This document shows, in pieces, positions 29,358 to 37,063 of a stretch of DNA of 64,000 bases (its first letter is position 1; every line of letters starts with the position of its first letter). Both the position numbers and the translations under genes were made by a program. Below the pieces are notes generated by a model. That model saw only the letters and a program-made list of their open reading frames with translations. It was not told where the DNA came from and did no database searches. The DNA lies in contig CATKXO010000003.1 in NCBI GenBank assembly GCA_949840775.1, forward strand, positions 45,475 through 109,474, read 5' to 3'. This DNA is from an uncultured bacterium (lineage in GTDB: Bacteria; Bacillota; Clostridia; Oscillospirales; Oscillospiraceae).

Positions 29358-29974
29358 TTTATAACCTTATTCCGAATCTCCATATACCGGTCATAGGGGG
29401 AAAAGCGGTCGTTGCCGGTGATGTTCTCCTTGGGCAGGTAGTCCTGGAGCTTGGCCTCCTCCATGGCGGTGATGAGCTCCCGGCACAGCTTGGTCTTGCC
29501 CCGGACGGAGGCCTCGTTGATCTGCCAGAACCAGTGCATGGCCTGGACGGCCTTTTCCTCTGCCTGGGCCTGCTCCTGGATGGAGGAGGTCTCCGCCCTG
29601 GCGGCGGCCAGCTGATCCGCCAACCCCTTGGCCTGGGCCTCCAGTTGAGCGACCTGTTCTTTCAGCTGGCCGTTTTCGCTGATGAGCCCCTGGAGGGTTT
29701 GGGCGGCGGAGTTGGACTGCTTCAAATCGTCGATCTGCTGCTGGCTCTGCCGGCGCTCCATCATAAAGGTAAACAGCAGCAGCACAAAGGCGGCCATGAA
29801 CAGGATGGCGATGTACTGGAAGACCGGCTTGCGCCGTTTGCGCTGCTGGGTTTTCCGCCGCCGGGCATCCTGGTCAGGGGAGGGGGGACGCCGGTTTGTC
29901 CGGCCGTCCTCTGGAAAGCGGTGGGCGTCCTCGATAAAGGGTTCGCTGGGGTCCCTTCTGCGTCCCTCAGCCAT
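29354..29974 (-). CDS. Single-pass membrane coiled-coil protein next to parB
   Basis: 206 residues: a basic, polar N-terminus (about 1-52), one membrane segment (53-72, FQYIAILFMAAFVLLLFTFM), a coiled coil (about 75-140, Gln/Glu/Ala heptads) and a small C-terminal domain. Topology suggests a cytoplasmic basic tail and an external coiled coil. Function unknown. The ATG at 29974 overlaps the end of parB and has GGAGG eight bases upstream, so it is coupled to parB. The stop codon is contributed by a palindromic repeat. Confidence 0.75.
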   Translation of the reverse strand: MAEGRRRDPSEPFIEDAHRFPEDGRTNRRPPSPDQDARRRKTQQRKRRKPVFQYIAILFMAAFVLLLFTFMMERRQSQQQIDDLKQSNSAAQTLQGLISENGQLKEQVAQLEAQAKGLADQLAAARAETSSIQEQAQAEEKAVQAMHWFWQINEASVRGKTKLCRELITAMEEAKLQDYLPKENITGNDRFSPYDRYMEIRNKVIK

Positions 29975-30860
29975 CCTGCCCACCTCCCTGTGACTTTAAA
30001 CCTTGCAGCAGAGCCAGCAGTGTCTCCAGGTCCTGTTCGTTGTAGTATTCCAGCTCAATGCGGCCCTTTTTGCCCTTGTGGGCGATCTTCACCTTGCGGC
30101 CCAGCCGGCTGCCCAGGTCCTTTTCCAGCTCACCCAAATAGAGGGAGAGGCCGGCCCCCTGCTCTTTTGGCCTTTCCTGCTTCTCCTTTTGCAGGGCCCT
30201 GACCAGCGCCTCCGTCTGGCGGACGGAGAGCTGTCCCTCCACCACCTTTTTCGCGGCCTCCTTCTGGAGGGCGGCGGTGGGGACCCCCAGGATGGCCCGG
30301 GCGTGGCCGGCGGAGAGGGAGCCCTCCTCCATCAGGGCCAGCACCTCGTCGGGCAGGGCCAGCAGGCGGAGGGTGTTGGTGATGGCGGGGCGGGATTTGC
30401 CCATCTGCTGGGCCACCTGCTCCTGGGTCAGGCCGTACTCCTCCATCAGCGTCCGATAGCCCCGGGCCTCCTCGGCGGGGTTCAGGTCTTCCCGCTGGAG
30501 GTTTTCGATGAGGCCCAGTTCCATCACCTTGCGGTCGTCCGCCTCGATGATGACGGCGGGCACCTCCTGGAGCCCGGCGGCCTTGGCCGCCCGCCAACGC
30601 CGCTCGCCGGCAATGATCTGGTAGTAGCCGGTGGCCAGCCGGCGCACCGTCAGGGGCTGGATAATGCCGTGGACCCGGATGGACTCTGCCAGGTCGTCCA
30701 GCGCCCCCTGTTCAAAGCGCTTCCGGGGCTGATTGAGGCCGGGCTCCACCTGGGAGATGGGCAGGGAGATGGAGCCCTCGTTCTGCTCCGGGAGGCCCGG
30801 GTCGCCCAGCAGGGCGTTCAGCCCCCGGCCCAGCCCCAGTTCTGTCTTTCGTTTTGCCAT
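29967..30860 (-). CDS. parB: Chromosome partitioning protein ParB (Spo0J)
   Basis: CTP-dependent clamp that loads at parS and spreads to form the partition complex. 297 residues. The CTP-binding motifs GERRWRAAK and ENLQRED and the helix-turn-helix region LTQEQVAQQMGKSRPAITN are present, with a C-terminal dimer domain. Start MAKRKTELGLGRGLNALLG carries the ParA-stimulating basic motif LGRGL. It follows parA after a palindromic repeat. Confidence 0.96.
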   Translation of the reverse strand: MAKRKTELGLGRGLNALLGDPGLPEQNEGSISLPISQVEPGLNQPRKRFEQGALDDLAESIRVHGIIQPLTVRRLATGYYQIIAGERRWRAAKAAGLQEVPAVIIEADDRKVMELGLIENLQREDLNPAEEARGYRTLMEEYGLTQEQVAQQMGKSRPAITNTLRLLALPDEVLALMEEGSLSAGHARAILGVPTAALQKEAAKKVVEGQLSVRQTEALVRALQKEKQERPKEQGAGLSLYLGELEKDLGSRLGRKVKIAHKGKKGRIELEYYNEQDLETLLALLQGLKSQGGGQDG

Positions 30861-30878
30861 GTCGTTACCTCGCAGTCT

Positions 30879-31047
30879 TGTTCTTTTCTTTTGAAAAAGA
30901 AAAGAACCAAAAGAAAACTTTTGGAAAAACTTCGTTTTTCCTCTGACTGGCTTGAACTGCGTCTCAATAGTATAGAGTGAGAAGCAAAACGCAGTTTTGC
31001 GGGAAAGTTTCTTTTTGGATACTTTTTCTTTTCAAAGAAAAAGTATC
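30879..31047. repeat. AT-rich palindromic repeat (second family)
   Basis: Left end TTCTTTTCTTTTGAAAAAG folds with AAAAGAAC; right end ATACTTTTTCTTTTCAAAG folds with AAAAAGTAT; the two ends are about 110 bases apart and mirror each other, with CAAAAGAAAACTTTTGG inside. It fills the parA-parB gap and its right end overlaps the parA stop. No coding sequence seen. Confidence 0.65.
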
Positions 31048-31804
31048 ACGTCCCCGCTGCGCACATCTCCTCAGCCAGCAGTTTATAGGCCTCCGCGCCC
31101 CGGGAGTAGGGGTCGTACTCAGAGATGGGCTTGCCGTGGCTGGGGGCCTCGGACAGGCGGACGTTCCGGGGAATGACGGTGGCGTACACCTGGCCAGGGA
31201 AGTGGCGCTTGACCTCCTCCGCCACCTGGAGGGACAGGTTGGTCCGGCTGTCAAACATGGTGAGGAGCACGCCCTCCATAGCGAGCTGGGGATTCAGCTT
31301 CCGCTTCACCAGCCGGACGGTGGCGATCAGGTCGCTGAGCCCCTCCAGGGCGTAATACTCACACTGGACGGGGACCAGCAGGGAGTGGGCGGCGCACAGG
31401 GCGTTTACGGTAAGCAGCTCCAGGGAAGGGGGGCAGTCGATGAAGATAAAGTCGTACCGGTCCGCCAGGGCCTCCAGGGCGTTTTTCAGCAGCATCTCCC
31501 GGCTGTCAATGCCGATCATCTCAATGCCCGCCCCGGCCAGGGCCTTGTTGGAGGGCAGCACGTCCCCATATTTGGTGGGCACCACTACCTTGGCCGGGTC
31601 TGCGCCGCTGACCAGCAGGTCGTAGACGTTGGGGGAGGCGGTGTTCTTGTCCACCCCCATGCCGGAGGTGGCGTTGGCCTGGGGGTCGAAGTCGCACAGC
31701 AGCACCCGCCTGCCCAGGGCGTGGAGGGCGGCGGTGATGTTGACGGTGGTGGTGGTTTTGCCCACGCCCCCCTTTTGGTTGACAACGGCGATGATCTTTG
31801 CCAT
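31046..31804 (-). CDS. parA: Chromosome partitioning ATPase ParA (Soj)
   Basis: Deviant Walker ATPase, 252 residues: NQKGGVGKTTT at the start, LLCDFDPQANAT, FIFIDCPPSLELLT. With ParB-parS it moves origins and regulates DnaA in Bacillus. The order noc-parA-parB is the normal one. A good sigma-A promoter lies about 50 bases upstream of the start. Confidence 0.96.
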   Translation of the reverse strand: MAKIIAVVNQKGGVGKTTTTVNITAALHALGRRVLLCDFDPQANATSGMGVDKNTASPNVYDLLVSGADPAKVVVPTKYGDVLPSNKALAGAGIEMIGIDSREMLLKNALEALADRYDFIFIDCPPSLELLTVNALCAAHSLLVPVQCEYYALEGLSDLIATVRLVKRKLNPQLAMEGVLLTMFDSRTNLSLQVAEEVKRHFPGQVYATVIPRNVRLSEAPSHGKPISEYDPYSRGAEAYKLLAEEMCAAGT

Positions 31805-31854
31805 AGGGATCGTCTCCTTGCGGAAAATAAAATGATTGGGTTGTGCAATTTCTC

Positions 31855-31883
31855 ATTATATCAACCGCCGCCGGGGATTTCAA
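31855..31883 (-). promoter_or_regulatory. Probable parA promoter
   Basis: Minus strand TTGAAA (31883-31878), 17-base spacer, TATAAT (31860-31855). Confidence 0.75.
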
Positions 31884-31904
31884 CTGTTTTTGGAGAGAAA
31901 ATAA

Positions 31905-31930
31905 AAAAGCTCCCGAACAGGGGAGCTTTT
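31905..31930 (-). terminator. Terminator after noc
   Basis: AAAAGCTCCC/GGGAGCTTTT with a 6-base loop; symmetrical, so it can act in either direction, and it separates noc from the parA promoter. Confidence 0.8.
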
Positions 31931-31948
31931 GCCGCCGAAGGCAGCCCC

Positions 31949-32030
31949 AAACTGTAACCCAGCGAAGCGGTTACAGTTTGGAGAGGAGGAGCAGCGAAAT
32001 GAGTGCGCTTTCACGCTTGCGTGGAAGCGC
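31949..32030. other. Structured non-coding stretch between noc and parA
   Basis: Two strong stems: AAACTGTAACC/GGTTACAGTTT (31949-31979) and GCGCTTTCACGC/GCGTGGAAGCGC (32005-32030, one G-U pair), within a 140-base untranslated stretch that ends at a parS-like site. It may be a repeat or the 3' UTR of noc; no gene seen. Confidence 0.5.
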
Positions 32031-32054
32031 AGGATAGGAAGCTTGCGACGGCGA

Positions 32055-32070
32055 CGTTTCACGTGAAACA
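32055..32070. promoter_or_regulatory. parS-like site 2
   Basis: CGTTTCACGTGAAACA, one base from the palindrome TGTTTCACGTGAAACA, directly abutting the noc stop codon. Confidence 0.85.
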
Positions 32071-32880
32071 TCAGCCCGCCCGGCGGGGGATATGTATGGT
32101 AAGCATAATTTCCTCCTCGGAGTCCTGCCGGCGGCACTGGGCGTCCACTCCTGCGGAGCGCATAATATCCAGACTGCGGGTGATGGTGTTGAGGAACAGC
32201 CGCACATCCTTGATGACAAAGGTGGGCCGCCTCCGCCCGGCGGGGGCCCTTGCCATGAGCATACCGTCCACCAGTGCCTCCGTCTGGGCCACCGTAAGGC
32301 CGTCCGCTGTGACCTGACGGGCGGCCTCCAGCTGCTGGTTCTCGTCGTTCAGGCGGAGGAGGGCCCGAGCGTGGCGCTCGGTGGCGCCGTGGTCACGGAG
32401 GAGGGCCAGCACCTCCTGGGGCAGCTTGAGCAGCCGCAGTTTGTTGGCCACGGCGGACTGGCTCTTGCCGATGCGCCGGGCCACGTCCTCCTGGGAGACG
32501 TGGTAGGTGTCGATGAGGCGGCGGAGGGCCTGGGCCTCCTCCCAGAAGTCCAAGTCCCTGCGCTGGAGGTTTTCCACCAAAGCCAGCAGGGAGGAGGACT
32601 GGCTGTCCGTCTGGACGGACAGGCAGGGGACGGCCGCCAGCCCGGCCAGCTTGGCCGCACGCAGGCGGCGCTCCCCGGCCACCAGCTCCCACTGGCCGTC
32701 CCGGCGGCGGACAGTCAGCGGCTGGAGCACCCCCAGCTCCTGAATGGAATTTGCCAGCTCCTCCAGCTCCGGCTGGGTGAAGGCGCGCCGGGGCTGGCAA
32801 GGATTGGGTTGAATGGCGTCGACGGGGAGGAAAAGCACCCGTCCGGTCTCAAAAATCCCCTTTTTTTGCAGCGGCCACAT
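32071..32880 (-). CDS. noc: Nucleoid occlusion protein Noc (ParB paralogue)
   Basis: 269 residues from the ATG at 32880; GGTGGGAG lies five bases upstream. ParB-family CTP-binding motifs GERRLRAAK and ENLQRRD, and helix-turn-helix VSQEDVARRIGKSQSAVAN. Noc coats NBS sites and keeps the division ring off the nucleoid. I call it Noc because it precedes a complete parA-parB pair; its short N-terminus (MWPLQKKG) could be the membrane-targeting helix but looks atypical. A second parB role is possible. Confidence 0.85.
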   Translation of the reverse strand: MWPLQKKGIFETGRVLFLPVDAIQPNPCQPRRAFTQPELEELANSIQELGVLQPLTVRRRDGQWELVAGERRLRAAKLAGLAAVPCLSVQTDSQSSSLLALVENLQRRDLDFWEEAQALRRLIDTYHVSQEDVARRIGKSQSAVANKLRLLKLPQEVLALLRDHGATERHARALLRLNDENQQLEAARQVTADGLTVAQTEALVDGMLMARAPAGRRRPTFVIKDVRLFLNTITRSLDIMRSAGVDAQCRRQDSEEEIMLTIHIPRRAG

Positions 32881-32931
32881 AAGGGCTCCCACCTTTCTCC
32901 TATGTATTGTGCCGGGTTGGCCCGGCCTCTG

Positions 32932-32960
32932 TCTATAGTTTACCATAAAATGGAAATCAA
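32932..32960 (-). promoter_or_regulatory. Probable noc promoter
   Basis: Minus strand TTGATT (32960-32955), 17-base spacer, TATAGA (32937-32932), about 50 bases before the noc start. Confidence 0.6.
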
Positions 32961-32987
32961 AAGGTCGAAGTCCGTCGCCGGGGAAAA

Positions 32988-33002
32988 ATTTCCCGGGGAA
33001 AC
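32988..33002. promoter_or_regulatory. Noc-binding-site-like palindrome
   Basis: ATTTCCCGGGGAAAC, the Bacillus NBS (ATTTCCCGGGAAAT) with one extra central G and a changed last base. It lies just upstream of the noc promoter, where it could mediate autoregulation. Speculative. Confidence 0.35.
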
Positions 33003-33120
33003 ATGGGGCCCAGGGCATTCCGGTTCCGGAGGCTCCCGCGCTTTGGAAGGATTTGGCGAAAAAGCCAAGAACTGGTCCGAAAAATTGGTAAAGATTTAGG
33101 GGAAAACGGGGAAAAAGGGA

Positions 33121-33149
33121 TTGAAAAAAGAAATTATTTCTTGTACAAT
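33121..33149 (+). promoter_or_regulatory. Probable xpt promoter
   Basis: TTGAAA (33121-33126), 17-base spacer, TACAAT (33144-33149), about 80 bases before the xpt start. Confidence 0.75.
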
Positions 33150-33169
33150 GTAGCCGTGATAGTTTTCCT

Positions 33170-33210
33170 AAAGGACGTGGCCCGGAGCATTCGGGCCACC
33201 ATCCTTTTTT
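33170..33210 (+). terminator. Leader hairpin with T-run before xpt
   Basis: Stem AAAGGA.GTGGCCCG/CGGGCCAC..TCCTTT with a 7-base loop followed by more Ts, beginning some 20 bases after the promoter. It looks like an attenuator. The leader is too short for a purine riboswitch. Confidence 0.6.
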
Positions 33211-33230
33211 CAGAAAGGCGGTGGAGCCCC

Positions 33231-33806
33231 ATGGAGCTGCTGAAGCGGCGCATTCGCGAGGACGGAACGGTGAGGGGAACCGACGTGCTGAAGGTGGACA
33301 GTTTTCTGAACCACCAGATGGACGTTGCCCTTTTTGAGGAGATCGGCGGGGAGTTCCTGCGCCGGTTTGACGGCTGCGGCGTGAACAAGATTCTGACCAT
33401 CGAGGCCTCCGGCATCGGGATCGCTTGTGTCACGGCGCAGTTTTTTCATTGTCCCGTGGTCTTCGCCAAAAAGAGCCAGACCAAAAACATCGCCGGTGAG
33501 GTATACACCACCAAAGTGGAGTCCTTTACCCACGGAAGGGTGTACGACGTGATCGTCTCCAAACGGTTCCTGGGTCCGGAGGACTGTGTGTTGATTATTG
33601 ACGACTTCCTGGCCAACGGCGCGGCCCTGGAGGGGCTCATCGACCTGGTGAACCAGGCGGGGGCCCGGCTGGCCGGGGCGGGCATCGTCATTGAGAAGGC
33701 CTTCCAGCCCGGAGGGGACCGCCTGCGGGCCAAGGGGGTCCGGGTGGAGTCCCTGGCCCGGGTCAAGTCCATGAGCGAGGAAAACGGCGTGGAGTTTGTG
33801 GAGTGA
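33231..33806 (+). CDS. xpt: Xanthine phosphoribosyltransferase
   Basis: Makes XMP from xanthine and PRPP. 191 residues from the ATG at 33231 (MELLKRRIREDG), as long as Bacillus Xpt. N-terminal VLKVDSFLNHQMD and the PRPP-binding loop VLIIDDFLANGAALEGL are diagnostic. The frame is open further upstream, but only this ATG has a ribosome site (GGTGGAG) and it lies after the attenuator. It precedes a BMP-type nucleoside importer, so both serve purine salvage. Confidence 0.94.
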   Translation: MELLKRRIREDGTVRGTDVLKVDSFLNHQMDVALFEEIGGEFLRRFDGCGVNKILTIEASGIGIACVTAQFFHCPVVFAKKSQTKNIAGEVYTTKVESFTHGRVYDVIVSKRFLGPEDCVLIIDDFLANGAALEGLIDLVNQAGARLAGAGIVIEKAFQPGGDRLRAKGVRVESLARVKSMSEENGVEFVE

Positions 33807-33830
33807 AATTTTAACCCCCGCAGGGAAAAG

Positions 33831-33960
33831 GCCCCCTTTATAAAGGGGGCTGTCAGCGAAGCTGACTGAGGGTTTTCCTCAAAAATCAGAAATGATCCAT
33901 TGAGAAAACCCTCCACCACCGGCTTTGCCGGCGGTCCCCCTCCCTTTGCGAAGGGAGGCT
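33831..33960. repeat. Third repeat family, copy 1 (also terminator of xpt)
   Basis: Begins GCCCCCTTTATAAAGGGGGC, continues GTCAGCGAAGCTGAC, then ACCCTCCACCACCGGCTTTG with the CCGG core stem and ends TCCCTTTGCGAAGGGAGGC. A related copy is at 56511-56610. The first palindrome can terminate xpt transcription. Confidence 0.8.
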
Positions 33961-33969
33961 TTGGCGGTT

Positions 33970-33990
33970 AAAACCGGACGGTCCGGTTTT
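33970..33990. terminator. AT/GC palindrome before the BMP gene
   Basis: AAAACCGG ACGGT CCGGTTTT, a bidirectional terminator-like palindrome 50 bases before the BMP lipoprotein gene. Confidence 0.5.
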
Positions 33991-34040
33991 AATATATAAG
34001 GTATCCATGAAACGAACTGTACTTTTAAGGAGGAAACAGA

Positions 34041-35315
34041 ATGAAGAAATTTCTTGCGCTGGCTCTGGCCGCGGCCATGAGCCTGTCCCTGGTGGCCTGC
34101 GGCGGCGGCAATACCAGCTCCCCCGCGGCTTCCAGCAAGCCCGCCGCTTCCAGCGGCAGCAGCGACGCGTCCACCCCCGCTCCCGCCGGCAACGGCGACT
34201 TTAAGGTGGGCGCCATCTACATCACCAGCCAGAACGACGTGGCCGGCTACACCTTCCAGCACCACAACGGCATTACCACCGCCATGAAGGACCTGGGGAT
34301 GGACCCCGCCACTCAGCTGCTCATCGTGGACAACGTGGCTGAGGACTACGACGCCGTGTGCAGCGCCATCGACACCCTGGCCAACCAGGGGGCCAATGTG
34401 ATCTTCGGCATCTCCTTCGGCTACATCGACGCCATGAACGACAAGGCCGGGGAGTACACCGACATCTGCTTCTCCCACGGCACCGGCTACATGGCCAACG
34501 ACACCAACTTCAACAACTATTTCGGCCGCATCTACCAGGCCCGCTACCTGGCCGGCATCGCCGCCGGGCTGAAGTCCAAGGAGCTGGGCAACAACAACAT
34601 CGGTTACGTGGCCGCCTACAACACCGAGTACGCCGAGACCTGCTCCGGTATCAACGGCTTTGCCCTGGGCGCCCAGTCCGCCAACCCCGACGCCACCGTC
34701 TATGTGCAGAAAATCAACACTTGGGGCGACGAGAACCTGGAGCGTCAGGCCGCTCAAGCCCTCATCGACACCTATAACTGCGGCGTCATCTCCCAGCACT
34801 GCGACTCCGCCCAGCCCCAGCTGGTGGCCCAGGAGAACGGCGCGTTCGGCTGCGGCTACAACTCCGACATGACTGAGCAGGCCCCCAACGCCCACCTCAC
34901 CGCCGCCATCTGGCACTGGAACGTCTACTATCAGACCGCCATCGAGGCCGCCATAGCCTGCAACGGCGACGCCGCCAAATTCGTGGAGAACATGGGCGGC
35001 AACGCCTACTATGCCGGCCTGGCCGAGGGCTTTGTGGATGCCTCCCCTGTGAACGAGAAGGTGGCCGCCCCCAACACCGCCGCCGTCATGGACGCGGTGC
35101 GAGAGCTCATCAAGTCCGGCGAGTGGGACGTGTTCACCGGCGTGAAGCTGAGCTACAACATCTCTGACGACGGCAAGGTGGAGATCATCAAGACCGACGC
35201 CGACCTGGTGGACGCCGACCTCAATGTGATTGTGGCCGCCGGCGGCCCCTCTGTGGACGACGGCGTCATCAAGGGCTCCATGGACTACAACGTAGCGGGC
35301 GTACAGGAGGGCTGA
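34041..35315 (+). CDS. BMP-family substrate-binding lipoprotein (nucleoside uptake)
   Basis: 424 residues. Lipoprotein signal peptide with lipobox LVAC (Cys about 20), a Ser/Ala/Pro spacer, then a BmpA/PnrA-type periplasmic-binding fold (about 50-400): VGAIYITSQNDVAGYTFQHH and the hinge NNNIGYVAAYNTEYAE with the conserved GxNxG-like motifs. Such proteins bind purine nucleosides or bases and feed an ABC importer; the importer genes follow directly. AAGGAGG precedes the ATG. Ligand is inferred from xpt next door. Confidence 0.9.
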   Translation: MKKFLALALAAAMSLSLVACGGGNTSSPAASSKPAASSGSSDASTPAPAGNGDFKVGAIYITSQNDVAGYTFQHHNGITTAMKDLGMDPATQLLIVDNVAEDYDAVCSAIDTLANQGANVIFGISFGYIDAMNDKAGEYTDICFSHGTGYMANDTNFNNYFGRIYQARYLAGIAAGLKSKELGNNNIGYVAAYNTEYAETCSGINGFALGAQSANPDATVYVQKINTWGDENLERQAAQALIDTYNCGVISQHCDSAQPQLVAQENGAFGCGYNSDMTEQAPNAHLTAAIWHWNVYYQTAIEAAIACNGDAAKFVENMGGNAYYAGLAEGFVDASPVNEKVAAPNTAAVMDAVRELIKSGEWDVFTGVKLSYNISDDGKVEIIKTDADLVDADLNVIVAAGGPSVDDGVIKGSMDYNVAGVQEG

Positions 35316-35345
35316 GCCTCCCGCCCCGAACCAAGCAGACCCGAA

Positions 35346-35382
35346 CCGGGCCGGCCGGAGATACCCGGCCGGCCCGGATTTT
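35346..35382 (+). terminator. Strong hairpin after the BMP gene
   Basis: 13-base stem CCGGGCCGGCCGG/CCGGCCGGCCCGG, 6-base loop, then ATTTT. Likely a partial terminator that lowers expression of the transporter genes relative to the binding protein. Confidence 0.8.
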
Positions 35383-35384
35383 AA

Positions 35385-35455
35385 TTGTGGGGCCCGCCCC
35401 CCTGGGCGGGCCGGCTTCCTTAAAAATGACCCGCCGAAGGCGGCGGGTCCCACAA
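35385..35455. repeat. Dispersed palindromic repeat, TGTGGG subtype
   Basis: TTGTGGGGCCCGCCCCCCTG-GGCGGGCC stem on the left; GACCCGCCGAAGGCGGCGGG-TC on the right; ends in CCCACAA. Its left half is nearly identical to the element inside mutL at 54886. Confidence 0.85.
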
Positions 35456-35476
35456 GGAGAGAAGGAAGGGAACCGA

Positions 35477-37063
35477 ATGGAAGAGCAGCAATACGCCATT
35501 GAGATGCGGGGCATCTGCAAGAGCTTCGGCAGTGTGGCCGCCAACAATAATATAAACCTGAACGTAAAGTCCGGGGAAATCCTGGCCCTGCTGGGGGAGA
35601 ACGGCTCAGGCAAGACCACCCTGATGAACATGCTGTCAGGCATCTATAAGCCGGACAGCGGGATCATTCTGGTGGACGGGCAGGAGGTGGCCATCAACTC
35701 CCCCGAAGACGCCAAAAAGCTGGGCATCGGCATGGTCCACCAGCACTTCAAGCTGGTGGATGTCTTCTCCGCCGCCGACAATATCTGGCTGGGAGACGAC
35801 AAGTCCGGCCTGGTGCTGAAAAAGGAGCGGTACGGCGTTATTCGGGACATGGCCCGGAAATTCGGCTTTGACATCGACCCCCGGAAAAAGGTCTACAACA
35901 TGGCCGTGTCGGAGAAGCAGACCCTGGAGATCGTCAAGGTGCTGTACTACGGGGCCAAAATCATCATTCTGGACGAGCCCACCGCTGTCCTCACCGTTCA
36001 GGAGACCGCCAGGCTCTTCGATGTGCTCCGCCGCATGAAGGCGGAGGGCCACGCCATCATCATCATTACCCACAAGCTCAATGAGGTGCTGGAGATTTCC
36101 GACCGGGTGGCCATCCTTCGCAAGGGGGAGTATATCACCACCGTGGATACCTCCTCCACCAACGAACAGCAGCTCACCGAGTTCATGGTGGGCCGGAAGG
36201 TGGAGCTGAATATTGACCGCCCGGTGGTGGACAAGACCCGGCCCCTCCTTGAAATTCGGGACCTGACCATCAAAAACGACGAGGGCGCGGTGGCCATCGA
36301 CAAGGTGAACTTTTACATCCGGGGGGGCGAGATTCTGGGGGTGGCCGGCATCGCCGGCTGCGGCCAGAAGGAGCTGTGCGAGGCCATTGCCGGCCTGCGG
36401 CCCATTGAGAGCGGCATGATGATTCACAAGGGAGACAACATTGTGGGCCTGCCCCCCAAGGCCATCCTGGAGAAGGGCATCTCCATGTCCTTTATCCCCG
36501 AGGACCGGCTGGGTATGGGACTGGCCCCCTCCATGTCGGTGACGGATAACATGCTGCTGAAGAAATACGACCAGGCCAGGGGGCCCTTTGTGGACCGGAA
36601 GACCGGCCGGGCGGAGGCCCGGCAGGTGATTCAGGAGCTGGAGATTGTCACCCCCTCCACCGAGACGCCGGTGCGCCGGCTGTCCGGGGGCAACGTGCAG
36701 AAGGTGCTGCTGGGCCGGGAAATCAAGGCGGGGCCCAACGTGATTGTCACTGCCTACCCCGTCCGGGGACTGGATATCAACTCCTCTTACGCCATCTACG
36801 ACATCCTCAACCGGCAGAAGAAGGACGGCGTGGGCATCCTCTTTGTGGGGGAGGACCTGGACGTGATGATCGACCTGTGCGACAAGATTATGGTGCTGTG
36901 CCACGGCAGGGTGATGGGTGTGGTCCACGCCCACAAGACCTCCAAGGAGGAGCTGGGCCTGATGATGACCGGCGCCCTGGACCTGACCAACAAATATGAG
37001 GACAAGCCCGCCGGCATCGCCCGGGACAGCCGGATTGAAGAGACCGGGGAGGTGGAGAAATGA
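35477..37063 (+). CDS. Nucleoside ABC transporter ATP-binding protein (double domain)
   Basis: 528 residues with two ABC cassettes, like NupA/YufO and sugar RbsA. Cassette 1: Walker A GENGSGKTT and Walker B IIILDEPTAVLT, with an atypical signature MAVSEKQTLEIVK. Cassette 2: degenerate P-loop GIAGCGQKE, canonical signature LSGGNVQKV, and weak Walker B TAYPVRGLD. One competent and one degenerate site is usual here. The ATG at 35477 follows GGAAGGG. The stop overlaps the first permease start (ATGA). Confidence 0.93.
   Translation: MEEQQYAIEMRGICKSFGSVAANNNINLNVKSGEILALLGENGSGKTTLMNMLSGIYKPDSGIILVDGQEVAINSPEDAKKLGIGMVHQHFKLVDVFSAADNIWLGDDKSGLVLKKERYGVIRDMARKFGFDIDPRKKVYNMAVSEKQTLEIVKVLYYGAKIIILDEPTAVLTVQETARLFDVLRRMKAEGHAIIIITHKLNEVLEISDRVAILRKGEYITTVDTSSTNEQQLTEFMVGRKVELNIDRPVVDKTRPLLEIRDLTIKNDEGAVAIDKVNFYIRGGEILGVAGIAGCGQKELCEAIAGLRPIESGMMIHKGDNIVGLPPKAILEKGISMSFIPEDRLGMGLAPSMSVTDNMLLKKYDQARGPFVDRKTGRAEARQVIQELEIVTPSTETPVRRLSGGNVQKVLLGREIKAGPNVIVTAYPVRGLDINSSYAIYDILNRQKKDGVGILFVGEDLDVMIDLCDKIMVLCHGRVMGVVHAHKTSKEELGLMMTGALDLTNKYEDKPAGIARDSRIEETGEVEK

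Noticed and set aside
33150-33230. Purine riboswitch before xpt
   Set aside because: Only about 80 bases from promoter to start; the conserved aptamer core is not seen. The hairpin alone supports only an attenuator.
33879-35453. 524-codon minus-strand frame antisense to the BMP lipoprotein gene
   Set aside because: The opposite strand encodes an obvious BMP protein with signal peptide; this is a codon-bias artefact.
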